From positions 496,001 through 560,000 of the forward strand of contig JAALGZ010000024.1 of NCBI GenBank assembly GCA_015227615.1: a stretch of DNA of 64,000 nt. Reading direction: 5' to 3'. Within the stretch, counting starts at the first letter, position 1. Every line of letters starts with the position of its first letter. The translations under genes and the position numbers were made by a program. The stretch comes from Labyrinthula sp. Ha (Eukaryota > Sar > Bigyra > Labyrinthulida > Labyrinthulaceae). Shown here one piece after another: positions 12,169 to 22,681 of this stretch. The notes under the pieces were generated by a model. The model made no database searches. It saw only the letters and a list, made by a program, of their open reading frames with translations, and was not told where the DNA came from.

Positions 12169-14261
12169 TTCTTTATAACCTTTATATGGAAAAGTACCAA
12201 ATGTGTTTATTTTGGGGTAAATCGCACCATGTGCAATTTTAAATCTATTGTTCATTAGTATTGAATTCCAAAAGGTATATTTTATACATAGAATACTCCT
12301 TAAAATAAACTATAATAAAAATATTTTATTTGTTTATATGCTTTTGGAAATAATTATTTCTTATTGAAAAATACACTTATACCTACCAACTGGGCTTATT
12401 ATGTTTCTAGCATGTTACTTTCTTCCCTGTCATCTTTGACTCGTGTATATAGAAGAGTTCTTCTTCTATCATACCTGATATGAATTACGAATACTATAAA
12501 TTCTGTTCTTTTAAATTTTATAGTTAGTTTTTTAAATGGCTTTAGTTCTACCTAATTATTGTATCCTAAGTTGAATTGTGAAAGCCATACATGAATCCAA
12601 ATATCACGAGCTCTCTACCACTCTATAGAGTCTAGGAACATTAACGCTCTAGAGTAAAATACATCTAGAATATCTACTAATGCTTTCATATGTCCTTTCA
12701 ATCTTCTATTTTAAGGTTTTAACCTAGAATAAAGAAAAAATGCGCTGGGTCTCGAGATTTTGGGCCTTGTTAAATATGGGCTCAAGAAACGAGAATCATA
12801 GAAAGAGGCGAAGTTTTCAGGTGTCTCAATATGTTTTGTCAACTAAGAACTTTGCTCTTTAGTAAGACTACCGTGTTATCGGGGGAAATATTATTTTTTT
12901 CTCTTGGTCTTCAAGCGCTTTGCATTGGCATTTTTTAGAACAAGGGTTCAATGTGTGTAAGGCACAACTATATGAAGTACCTGAAAAACACGTTTTCGGC
13001 TATAAGGGAATATAATTTTTCTTGTCAATACACAAGTAGGGTAGAAAGATCAAGATCTCTTATTACATCCCTACTGTCTTTTGATATCCACAAGGGCAGG
13101 ATATGTCATGTGAACGAGAAGCTTCTGGAGAACGGCGCTAATATGTAACAATACAAATACAATAAATAATTAGTTAAATGCTAAGAGTAAGTACATATTA
13201 TAGGAATTTAATAGATATAAAATACGCTATCATTCCGCATCAAGAATTGCAATTTTCTCAAATTCATAAGAATATCAAAGTTAGAGCTCCCTATAAGGAA
13301 AATACCAATCCATATGAGACCTAGGTAGTTATTTATCTAATGGTTAACTACTTAGATCAAATCAAGTAGTCTAGAGTGAACTTAAGACTCAATACAATAA
13401 AAAGGTTAAACAAAGCTATCGATTAAACTAATAGAGTTGATTGACTTAAGACATATTCAAGTAAAGCTAAGAAATAGAACTTGCTAATGTAGGGTATTAA
13501 GAGAAAGAACAGAGCTCGGCTGTTTGAATACTGTAAGATATCAAGCAACCTAATTACCTAACTGTCTCAGCGGAGTTTCTAATAAAGTTAAAAAAATCTG
13601 TATCTGCTACAAAGCAGAAGAAATTATGAATTAAATAATTTAGTTGAGACATTTCTATCAAATATCTTATGTTCTAACTTCTTATTTAATAGTGAAACAG
13701 CTTTTTCGAGAAATGATCCAACTGGATTCCTAACCAGGTATGGTTGAGATACCTACCATAAAAAACAATTATGTTATATTTGGCTTAAAGATATAAAAAT
13801 ATCACCTAGGCAAAAAAATTAGCTCTAAAAGTTTGTCCAATCACTTAGCCGCTCTCCCAGGCGAAAGTATTCACAATTTCCAGCTGTTTACTTTCTGTCA
13901 GATAACAAATTTCCATAGTTTTCACTATAGTATATACTCTTATTTTTGTGAGAAGCCTTCTGTTATAGTTCATTATGAGTTATTAATACTTGCAAATGTC
14001 TTGGACTTAAAACATGGTTATTAGGTTTCTATTTACTTACCCTTGTTTGAGTACATGACAAAGGCTCTCAGAGGAAGACCCAATTGTTCCAACTATATAA
14101 AGAGAGAAATTTACTCAATATTTAATACTGGATATAAACAATTCAACCAAAACTTTATGCTTGAAATTTTTATTTTGCTGTTCTTTTCTTTTATTTGATT
14201 CACAATGTTTTTATAGTATTACTGTGACTCTTCCAGTAAAAGAATTCATAACATATCAAAT
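12169..14261. other. Intergenic, 2.1 kb
   Basis: Divergent spacer between WDR3 (-) and the TTI1-like gene (+). The only open stretch of note, 12951-13148 (+, 65 codons), is slightly less AT-rich but has no recognisable motif. No RNA gene or transposon was seen. Confidence 0.5.
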
Positions 14262-14282
14262 CACAATGCGGCATTACTATGG
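14262..14282 (+). promoter_or_regulatory. GGCATTACTA element upstream of the TTI1-like gene
   Basis: ACAATGCGGCATTACTATGG lies about 60-80 nt upstream of the ATG at 14342, in the same orientation as the copies upstream of other plus-strand genes. The role as a promoter or 5'UTR element is inferred from position and recurrence. Confidence 0.4.
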
Positions 14283-14341
14283 AAATGAAGAAGTAACAGG
14301 AAAAACTAAAAAGCACTTCGAATCGTTTGTCAACCATTTAA

Positions 14342-17176
14342 ATGGAATCAGAACTATTCAATTCTTTTTCAAGAATAGTTAATGCTCTTGAATCAAATAA
14401 CTTCACCTCCTTATTTTCCGAAATGAATAAATTTTCAAGGATTATAAACAATAAAGAAGATATTCAAGTTGGAAAACATCTTTGTAAACATTTTCTTACA
14501 AGGCTATTACAAAAACTTTTCATAACTGGATCAACTCAAATAAATAATATAAAAGAATCTACTTCTCTTCAAAATTTTATTTTATCTTTTCTTATGGTAG
14601 GAAAAGATTATGAAATTTGGAAATGTAAAGAATCTGAAATTAAAGAAAGAGTGCAATTATTTTGGAGAATTGAACTTATGTTATTTTCTAATAAAGATAA
14701 TTTAAATCATTTTTGTTTTTTTTCTTCTCATTTAAAAATTATACAAGAATTATTATTTGAAACCAAAAGAAATAAACATATAAAATTTGTTCTTAATGAC
14801 CAAATAGATAAAACAAATAACAAAATTTTTTCTACTTATTCACTTTCTATTATTGGGAATTTAATACAATTATCAAAAAAATCATTTTCTTTAAACTTAT
14901 CTACAAGAAAACTTCGAGAGTTTCAATATAATATTTTAAACCAAATTTATGAAGGAATGAAAATAGTTGAAGAAAGTTTTTATGAAAAATTTATTCCAAG
15001 TTTATTTTCTGTATTAAATATATTTCTTCAAAAATATAAAGATGAACGATTAGTTCCTGTAACAAAAATATTGAAAGATTGTTCAATTATTTTTTATAAT
15101 AATTCAAATACAAAGTTTAAAGAAAATAATGTTGATAATATTGAATATGTTTTGAAAACGTTTATTTTTAGTTGTTTAGAAGCTAATGAAAGAGAAATCT
15201 GCAGAATTTCTCTCTTTGATTTATCTTCTTCTCTTTTGTTGAAATGTCTTCCGAAACTTCTTTCAAGAAAGAAAAAACAAGATACTGATACAAAATTTTC
15301 TTTTGAAAAAACTTTCAGTTTCTCGATTTTGAAAAGTTATTCATCTATATTAAACTACATATTTTTTTCTATTTTTTCTTTGGCAGAAAATCCAAATGAA
15401 ATTAATTTATCTATTTCAATAGATATTCAGAAACAAATTTATTCTTCCGTTAAGTTAGCTATACAAAATGTAAACTCTATTATTAACTTAACGAACAAAA
15501 AGCTAGTATTTTTGTATATAAAAAATACTCTAATGCTGGATAACTTTACGTTTTCAGAGGATGAAGATGTGTTTGAATACTTGGATATACTTTTGAAAAC
15601 AACAAACACTGAAAAAAATATTGAAGCCGTAAGTTTAAAAAGTAACACAAAGAATCAAATTTTGAATGAAATAATTTATACTATTTCAAGAAAAGATAAA
15701 GAGTTTGTAAAACTTTTGTTAAATGAAATAAGTAAACAATGGATTAGAAGAGAAAAAACATACTTGAACTATTTGTATTGTTTGCAAGAAACTCTGGATA
15801 AAAAAAATAATCTCTCTCTGTTAGAGTTTAATAAAACTTTATCAACTTTAGTTGAAATTAGTTCAAGTGAAGAAAATCTAAGTTTGATTTATTCTTGTGT
15901 TGGAGTATTGTTTAAAAGTTTTTCTTGTGTTAAAGATTCGGAACAATATCTTAGATTAAAAGTTCCTGAAGCTATGGTTATTCTTCAAGATATTTCTAAT
16001 TCTAATTATAAATATGCTTTAGAAAAAATAAGTATTTCTTGTGGTTTTTTATCTATTGAAGAACTTGTTTCTGAGAACCTTTCTCTTATAATAGACGAAG
16101 CTACTAACAAGCTACTCTTTGTTTCTGCCATGGAAGAAAACATATCTTTAGTTGTTTCTCTTGGATCAATATTTAAAAGAATAACTTTTATAGAAAATGA
16201 AACAGATTTAATTTATGTTAAATTAGATCCAATTTTTCCAAGATTGAAATATTTGATTCAGGAATTTATTTTATTATTGAATAGTGATAATTTTAGTGAC
16301 ACAAAATCTGTATTTTTTCAATCTATTTCTTCAACAATTTATTTCTGTATAAGAAATATTGAAAAATATTTACGAATAAAAATAAAAGAAAAAAAGAATA
16401 GAAAAAAAGATAAAGATTATTCCTTTGTTGCTTTTATTTCCTATTTGAAGCTTATTAGACAACAACAACAAGGTGAAATTCTAGAAGAAGAAAAAGATGA
16501 AGAAATTACTCTCGAGAGAATGAACTCAGATTTAAAAGAAATCTTACGAAAAATAAGTTTATCTGTATCTCATTTTATGTTTGCAGAGAATATTTTCTTA
16601 AGAAGAACAATAACAAACTTATTAATTTCTTGTTTTAATTGTATTTCATTATTAAAATCTGAGACTGAAAAAAATACTGTTCATTTAATTTGGAAGAGAT
16701 TAATTTTTAGTTGTAAAACAGAAAAAAATGTTGTTTCTCTTTCAGAAAAACTTATTTTTTTAACTAGAATTATTCAAAATGTGGGAGATTTTATTTCTGA
16801 AAGAGTTGAAAATGATCTTATTCCTTTAATTTATCATCTTTTAAGAATAGCAAAATCTATAAACGAAAAAGAAAAACAGGAGAATAATTTTTTTAGGAAA
16901 AAATCAGTAGATATACAGATTAAATCTTATCAGTTGATTAATTCTCCTCAGCAAGGATTAAAATTAGCACTTTCAATTTTAAAACTTTTAATTTTGTGTT
17001 TGGATGAATTTGAAACTTTCAAATATTATTGCAAGAAAATTTATATTGAAACAGCTGTTTTCGAAAAGAAACCTTTTTCCATGTTTTCTGATGTTCAAAA
17101 CTCTTTGAAAGTTCTGAGACAAAAAATTACACAAGTCAATCCACAATCTGTATGTTTTGTCAAAAAAATAACTTGA
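14342..17176 (+). CDS. TTI1-like HEAT-repeat protein (TTT complex candidate)
   Basis: A 944-aa, single-exon, almost entirely helical protein rich in Lys, Asn, Ser, Ile and Leu. In the C-terminal quarter, NVVSLSEKLIFLTRIIQNVG followed by DFISERVENDLIPLI resembles the signature of TELO2-interacting protein 1 (GDF-[LI]-xxR-xxxD-xxP-L), and the extreme C-terminus (VNPQSVCFVKK) fits the same family. TTI1 works with TEL2 and TTI2 as an HSP90 co-chaperone that stabilises PI3K-like kinases such as TOR and ATM. The N-terminal part is too divergent to align by eye, and there is a small QQQQ run around residue 708. The next gene starts 165 bp downstream on the same strand. It could instead be another HEAT/ARM protein. 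That a real gene is present is clear; the family call is moderate. Confidence 0.6.
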   Translation: MESELFNSFSRIVNALESNNFTSLFSEMNKFSRIINNKEDIQVGKHLCKHFLTRLLQKLFITGSTQINNIKESTSLQNFILSFLMVGKDYEIWKCKESEIKERVQLFWRIELMLFSNKDNLNHFCFFSSHLKIIQELLFETKRNKHIKFVLNDQIDKTNNKIFSTYSLSIIGNLIQLSKKSFSLNLSTRKLREFQYNILNQIYEGMKIVEESFYEKFIPSLFSVLNIFLQKYKDERLVPVTKILKDCSIIFYNNSNTKFKENNVDNIEYVLKTFIFSCLEANEREICRISLFDLSSSLLLKCLPKLLSRKKKQDTDTKFSFEKTFSFSILKSYSSILNYIFFSIFSLAENPNEINLSISIDIQKQIYSSVKLAIQNVNSIINLTNKKLVFLYIKNTLMLDNFTFSEDEDVFEYLDILLKTTNTEKNIEAVSLKSNTKNQILNEIIYTISRKDKEFVKLLLNEISKQWIRREKTYLNYLYCLQETLDKKNNLSLLEFNKTLSTLVEISSSEENLSLIYSCVGVLFKSFSCVKDSEQYLRLKVPEAMVILQDISNSNYKYALEKISISCGFLSIEELVSENLSLIIDEATNKLLFVSAMEENISLVVSLGSIFKRITFIENETDLIYVKLDPIFPRLKYLIQEFILLLNSDNFSDTKSVFFQSISSTIYFCIRNIEKYLRIKIKEKKNRKKDKDYSFVAFISYLKLIRQQQQGEILEEEKDEEITLERMNSDLKEILRKISLSVSHFMFAENIFLRRTITNLLISCFNCISLLKSETEKNTVHLIWKRLIFSCKTEKNVVSLSEKLIFLTRIIQNVGDFISERVENDLIPLIYHLLRIAKSINEKEKQENNFFRKKSVDIQIKSYQLINSPQQGLKLALSILKLLILCLDEFETFKYYCKKIYIETAVFEKKPFSMFSDVQNSLKVLRQKITQVNPQSVCFVKKIT

Positions 17177-17248
17177 TCTTACCTTTACATCGATGAATTC
17201 GTTTTTTTTTAGTCTATTTTCTTATTCAACTCGTTTTTTTGTTTAACA

Positions 17249-17267
17249 CAATATTGCATTACCACAG
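17249..17267 (+). promoter_or_regulatory. CAATATTGCATTACCACAG element
   Basis: The best full-length copy of the recurring element, CAATATTGCATTACCACAG. It lies 75-93 nt upstream of the ATG at 17342 in the 165-bp spacer after the TTI1-like gene. Confidence 0.5.
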
Positions 17268-17341
17268 TATTTGTCATAATTAAATTATAGAAAGAAGAAA
17301 AAAGAAGAGAAAAGTTTGAGTGAGTTATTCATCATTTAAAA

Positions 17342-18058
17342 ATGAAAGTCCAAACAAATTTCACTGAATCTGATTTCATAGGAAATAAATCTATTTCTTC
17401 CTATTTGCAGACAGAAGAACAGCCTCTTTTACCCAAGAGAGGAGCGTCCTTGAACAAAACAGCACAAAATGTAACTGAAAGACTTTATGAAGATTCGCTA
17501 ACCCGTAGAGAAAAAAAAGAAGAAGAACTACGAACATATCTAAAAATATCTACACCAAGTTTTAAACCTAAACTCTGTCCTAAGAGTGTTGAAATTGTGT
17601 CTTCTAGGTTCTCACACAGTTCTTCAGATAGGTTATATGAATCAGCAAAAAAAACAAAACAAAGATTGAGTAAATTAAGAAAAGAATATTTAAAGTTGGA
17701 AAAAAAGCAACTTACTTTTCATCCAAAAATAAATTCTTGTTCTACAGATACAACTAGATCAAGTATTTCTTTAAGCTCTGTTTTTGACAGATTAACTGAA
17801 TCAACTGGAAAGAAAACCCTTGAAAGAAAAAAGAAAGAGAATGAAAAGAAAAAAATACAAAAAGAGTTAGAAGAATGCACTTTTAGTGCAAGAAAGTCAG
17901 TTGAGAAAATTAGAAGAGAGCAAGAAAGTTGTTTGAAAAGAGTTTTGGGAATTGTAACAGGTGGATTTGGTACGAAAGAAACACTCATTGTAAAAAATGA
18001 ACAAAGTAAACTTCCAATTCAACTTGTTTCTGAAATTAATAAAGAAGGATTTAAATAA
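17342..18058 (+). CDS. Basic coiled-coil protein with three diverged RLY...F-x-P repeats
   Basis: A 238-aa Lys/Glu/Ser-rich protein built from three diverged modules. Each begins with a DRLY/ERLY/DRLT motif, continues with a charged helix, and ends in a short hydrophobic/Pro or aromatic motif: STPSFKPKL (about residues 72-80), LTFHPKI (about 121-127) and CTFSARKS (about 180). Similar repeat proteins occur in many flagellated protists, but I do not know a confirmed function. There is no signal peptide or membrane segment. It ends 39 bp before the convergent carnitine acyltransferase gene, with a GC-rich hairpin between them. An ATG preceded by the CATTACC element supports this start. Confidence 0.75.
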   Translation: MKVQTNFTESDFIGNKSISSYLQTEEQPLLPKRGASLNKTAQNVTERLYEDSLTRREKKEEELRTYLKISTPSFKPKLCPKSVEIVSSRFSHSSSDRLYESAKKTKQRLSKLRKEYLKLEKKQLTFHPKINSCSTDTTRSSISLSSVFDRLTESTGKKTLERKKKENEKKKIQKELEECTFSARKSVEKIRREQESCLKRVLGIVTGGFGTKETLIVKNEQSKLPIQLVSEINKEGFK

Positions 18059-18075
18059 AGAGTGTATTATAAGTG

Positions 18076-18100
18076 TAACCTAAGCGCAAAGCGCAAGTTA
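18076..18100. terminator. Hairpin between two convergent genes
   Basis: The 39-bp gap between stop codons contains GCGC-AAA-GCGC flanked by TAAC...GTTA, giving a compact stem with a 3-nt loop. The right arm overlaps the stop codon of the minus-strand gene. It is one of the most GC-rich spots locally. A role in 3'-end formation for both genes is inference. Confidence 0.35.
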
Positions 18101-19999
18101 AAGCTTAGATTGAGTTCTTGGTGTAAATCTTTCAGCTAATTCTTGCATTTCTAAAACGCAAGCTTCCAAATTCGCACAAAATTGAGTTGCCCAATTATTT
18201 CTTGAAGTTACTGTGAATCTTAATCTATCATTTTGAACTGCATATCCTATTCCAAGTCCATCTGGAACCACTTCACCAAATCCCCATCCGTCCATTAACT
18301 CACCAACTAATCCAGAAGTTGAAAGTGCCCAATGTGAGGTTCGTGAAAATACAGGATCTTTAAAGAAACTATCATCTTCTCCAGATTTCAACAAAGTTTT
18401 CAACTTACTCAAATGTCTGTCGCATCCAAATCCAGAAGAAGCTTTCTTAGTATATTGAGAGTGTGAATTAATCGCCTTCATCATTAAGTCATAGCTCTTT
18501 CGTGGCACATTTACTCCTTGAGCAGCTAACTTTTTAATTTCTTGTGGGGAAAGAGACATGAAGCGACTAAACTGAAGTGAATCTGCTGAGCAACTTCTTG
18601 TTACTTCAGTTCTTCCATGGAGAAAAGATCTAGTTTGAGTTGATTCATATGTTGCTCTGCAATATCCAAACGTCTTATAATAAGCAAGTTGAATTAGAAC
18701 TTGAGCAAAAGCATCAGGTGAGCATTTAAATGTCTTTACCTTATTCTTTCCAAAACCATGAAACATAAATACCTTTATCTCTTTATCATGAATCAGTTGT
18801 TCAAACTCTTCTTCTGCTAATTTAATATCTTTCTTGTTTTGAGCCGATAACTCAAACTTTATTTCAATAGGAGCCAATAATCCTGGTTGTTTAGCTGGTC
18901 CATTTGAGCCAATTTTTACCTGCACTGAGTCATTAAATAAAGTTTGAAGAGTTTCATTAACAAAACGCGTTGTCGTTAATCCATCCGTCATCGAATGTTC
19001 CCCAATATAACCAGCTTTTCCATTCTCAAAGAAAACTAATTGAAAGCTCTTATCCCAGAATCTATTCTTTCCTGAACCAAACAGTAAACATTTTCCTACT
19101 TCTTCTCTTGAGGTTGGTTTCTCTTCATCAAAACAAACCACAAATGCGCTACTTTCTATCTCTCGAAGCGAATCCTCGTTCAACTCAAGCAATCTTGATC
19201 GGGATTTCGCCCAAATGTCTCTGTTACTCGAACTCAATATTCCAACTGGAAAACTTTCTGTTCCTTTTCCATCAGCATCTTGTACAGTTTGACGAAATAC
19301 AAGTTCTAGTTGATCCACATCTAAATCAACAACTTCTGTTTTGTAGATTCGATTCTTCCTTATTACGATCAAATGCTGGAACACGTCTCCAGCGAATATT
19401 CTAGAAAAATCTAAATTTTCTTCTGGGATTCTGCAGGTGTTGAATAAAAACTTCCACTGTGTGTTGCTCATAGGTGTAGATTTCTTCATATCAGGAGAAA
19501 GTGTTGCATTAATAACTTGTTGGCGGAATTGAAGCGCATGATAAGTAAATCTCGCAGCTCTTCTGATAGGATCCATAGCAAAATGTTCTTCATCCTTAAA
19601 CTGTAGGTAATAACTCACGTTATACACAACAGAATCTCTATATCCAAGATAAGCGACGTTATTCCAATACTCTTGAAACCAGGAAGTTCCTTTCTTATAG
19701 CATTCTGCTTTTGCTTCTAGTAATCTTTCTTGAAGAGTCTTTCCAATGGAGGATTTAAACTCATTTGCTAATTGTTTTGTCTTTCTAAGTTCTTGAGGAG
19801 AACATAAAGGGAGGATCGAGGAAAGATAGAGATCAATTGAGGATTCTAGTGTTGGCACAGGAAGTTTTGGCACTTGGTCTTGTTTTCCATATAAGGCAGA
19901 ACCAGGAACTTCCAAAGATTTTCCATATAGATAATCATTCGTATGATCGATATACAATGAATTTTCAAATCCCTTTAATTTGCTCTTTTTTTCTTGCAT
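18098..19999 (-). CDS. CRAT: Carnitine O-acyltransferase (acetyltransferase type), peroxisomal
   Basis: A 633-aa single-exon member of the carnitine/choline acyltransferase family, which moves acyl groups between CoA and carnitine. N-terminal LPVPTLESSIDLYL (about residues 47-60) is the family entry motif. The catalytic histidine is His335 in GEHSMTDG, where most members have EHSPADG or similar. The Ser-Thr-Ser motif is at 560-562 (ALSTSGL), followed by the GYAV and SRNN segment of the C-terminal fold. The protein ends QSKL, a canonical PTS1 signal, so import into peroxisomes is expected; no mitochondrial presequence is evident. Length and fold suggest acetyl or short-chain carnitine transfer rather than CPT1, which has N-terminal membrane segments. 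The upstream side (20 kb) is a desert. Confidence 0.93.
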   Translation of the reverse strand: MQEKKSKLKGFENSLYIDHTNDYLYGKSLEVPGSALYGKQDQVPKLPVPTLESSIDLYLSSILPLCSPQELRKTKQLANEFKSSIGKTLQERLLEAKAECYKKGTSWFQEYWNNVAYLGYRDSVVYNVSYYLQFKDEEHFAMDPIRRAARFTYHALQFRQQVINATLSPDMKKSTPMSNTQWKFLFNTCRIPEENLDFSRIFAGDVFQHLIVIRKNRIYKTEVVDLDVDQLELVFRQTVQDADGKGTESFPVGILSSSNRDIWAKSRSRLLELNEDSLREIESSAFVVCFDEEKPTSREEVGKCLLFGSGKNRFWDKSFQLVFFENGKAGYIGEHSMTDGLTTTRFVNETLQTLFNDSVQVKIGSNGPAKQPGLLAPIEIKFELSAQNKKDIKLAEEEFEQLIHDKEIKVFMFHGFGKNKVKTFKCSPDAFAQVLIQLAYYKTFGYCRATYESTQTRSFLHGRTEVTRSCSADSLQFSRFMSLSPQEIKKLAAQGVNVPRKSYDLMMKAINSHSQYTKKASSGFGCDRHLSKLKTLLKSGEDDSFFKDPVFSRTSHWALSTSGLVGELMDGWGFGEVVPDGLGIGYAVQNDRLRFTVTSRNNWATQFCANLEACVLEMQELAERFTPRTQSKL

Positions 20000-22681
20000 C
20001 TTTTCCTTTTTAAACGGTCGGAAATCGGAATTTGATATCTTTCTAATAGTTACGTAATTTGATTGTGTTTGTTCATCTGATTTTCGATATTAGCTTATCG
20101 GAACTCGATAAGGATAATTTATCATAAAATAAAAAAAAGTATTAGTTCTATATTTCTTAAGAGTATTAATTGTAAAAAGGTTTTTATGAATATACTTTAT
20201 TGTTTAACTTGGTTATATTTATGTTATTCAGAAAATTATTTAAGTATTAAACTCTCATTATTATTATTTTTTACTTTGTCCTGTTCATGTACTGTGTTTT
20301 TAATGCAAAGTAGATGGGTTTCTAAAGAACTTAGAAGCTCTAGGGAAACAAACAGTCCTTCCACTCTAGCTTCAGTTGTCTGAAAAAATATATTCATAGA
20401 TAAATATTACTTGTAGGAATAAATATACTTACTCTAGTTATTGCACCGAGGAAGAACCTATAATCCATTAGATTTTTTGAAGCAGAATATACGGCCAAGT
20501 TGTCATGCTATATAAAAGACCAACAAGAATATGTTCATTGCAACAAAATTTTTCTGCTAAAATTAATTTCATTCTCAGAAAATAAGTTTCGAATATTTTT
20601 TCTACCAAAAGTCAACACTCCATTCGATTATTATTTTTGAGCACAATGTGGATTTGATTCTGTACTTGAGTTCAAGAGTTGTTTTAAAACTTGAATAGTT
20701 CAGTGAAATATAAAGTTATAACCATCCATGCATTGTTTCTTAAAAATTCTCGGACTGTAATCTTATTGAAAAATTGCATTTAGAGGAAAAACTTGAGTCA
20801 GAGAAGGAAGTAATTTTTATTTAGACTCTACTTTAGAGAGGTAAATTTGTTCTAGAGTGGTACATGGATCTGGTTCTTCAAGCACTTAAGTAATTCTCTG
20901 CTACGACTTTTATGCTTAATTTACATGAAAGAGACTAAAGGTTGTTTCCTTGCATTAATGTAATCTAATTGATTATTAACTTAGCCCGGTAATTCAACTT
21001 TTCTCTCTACAGTAAGTGCATATCCAACTGATTTGTTAAAATAGCATCGAGAAAAAGGTAAAGAAAATTTGATGTTGTTAAGAACTAAACTATATTTTGA
21101 CTTTTGTTGTTCAATCTTTATAATCTGTTATGGTGACCCATCTTTCTTTTCACTTCACGAATATGAATTAGAGTAAGAACTAAACTTCTAAGTGCTATGC
21201 ATTGTCTTATTAAACAAGGCCTATGCTCTTAACATAGCTGGAAACTTAGTTTAATAACTAATTTCCTTATTCTTGGCATTAAGAAGGACTATAAGCTCGC
21301 AAGAAATAAAATTAGCGATTGATAACTACATCAATGAAATTTGTTTGCAAATGAAGAATTTTTAGCACTTCTAGTAATAGTCTTTAGGTAATTCATTCAG
21401 GTCGTTAAGCAAGAGGATAATGAAAATAGAAATTAGCTTTGAAATTATGTAATAACATTTGTCTCATGTTATTTCTTTCTAAGGTAAATACAGAATCCTA
21501 GTGACTTAAAAAGATAGAACCTGGCAATTATCCTTCAAGGAGCTAATTTTATCGCAAGTTCTAGTAGTAAACGCTGCACTCAATACTCCAACGTTATTCT
21601 TTAATTCTAAATTCTGTAAGCATTTTTTTCATAGAAATGAGGTCGATAGCTTGGGGACTATTTGCTTTTCAAGTTCTAACGCATCTCTTATATTTCAAGA
21701 GTTCCATATACTCTGCTACCTTTCATTTTTATTTTAGTCGGCACTAAAATGTTACTCATAACCCACTTGAAAAAGACAACAGGGAAAACCCCTGATTATC
21801 ATATATGACATAGTTGTTGACTAAATAAAAAACTTGTTCTTGATTTAATATATTTTATTCGTGCAAAATAAGAGCAGCAGGAAAGTTCACAGATGAGGTG
21901 GTTATTTGCTCCTTATGCTTTCATTGTATTTATTTTGTGAAAACCATCGCGTAAATAGTTAAACCTTAAAGTCCTACGAAGAAAAAAAGATTAAGCAAAA
22001 GTACAACTAGGAGATGTGTACAATGAAAGTAGAGTCAAAGCTCGAATAAAAACTAATCAAACTTGCTAAAATAATGAAACCTAGATATCCAATTAAATAC
22101 ACTGTAAAGAAGATCTAAGCTTAAGACATATACAATTAGTCTTAAGTTATTTAATAATATTCGAAAAACACGTCATCATAAGGAAATAAAAAATACTGTC
22201 ACACTATTTTGTAACAGTGACTAATATACAATTTATAAAAGTAATCTTTCTAAAGTTTATCAAAATATATATAATACATATTCTTTACCTTTATCTTCTC
22301 TTTTATCTAACAAGAAGAAGACTAAACAGCAAAAGTATGTCTAATAAACGAAACTAAAAAGTTTTTCCTTACATAATGTTTACAAAGTTGTTACTTTTTC
22401 TTCTAATTACGTCATTAAATAATTCTAATAATATGAAACAAAGAAAATTCTTCCTATATTATTTTCCATCTTTTACCAGGAATATTCTTTATTACTTCTC
22501 AAATTAATACTATCAATACTATATTATACATAAATTTTTATATTAAATTAGTATCAATACTGTATTTTATGATTATCCATTCATACCGATTCCGATCTTC
22601 AAAATACAGATTCATTCTAAGCATTAACGGATATAAACAAATCAGGAAAAAAAAGAAAATAAAAAAAAAAGGAAAGGAAAT
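20000..22681. other. Intergenic, 2.7 kb
   Basis: Divergent spacer between the carnitine acyltransferase (-) and the Mpv17-family gene (+). AT-rich, with no convincing ORF (the largest, 20186-20383, is 65 codons without motifs), RNA gene or repeat. AAGCATTAACGG near 22618 is at best a degenerate copy of the CATTACC element. Confidence 0.5.

Noticed and set aside
14161-14382. 73-codon ORF overlapping the start of the TTI1-like gene
   Set aside because: It overlaps the large ORF in another frame, has no motif and covers the CATTACT element.
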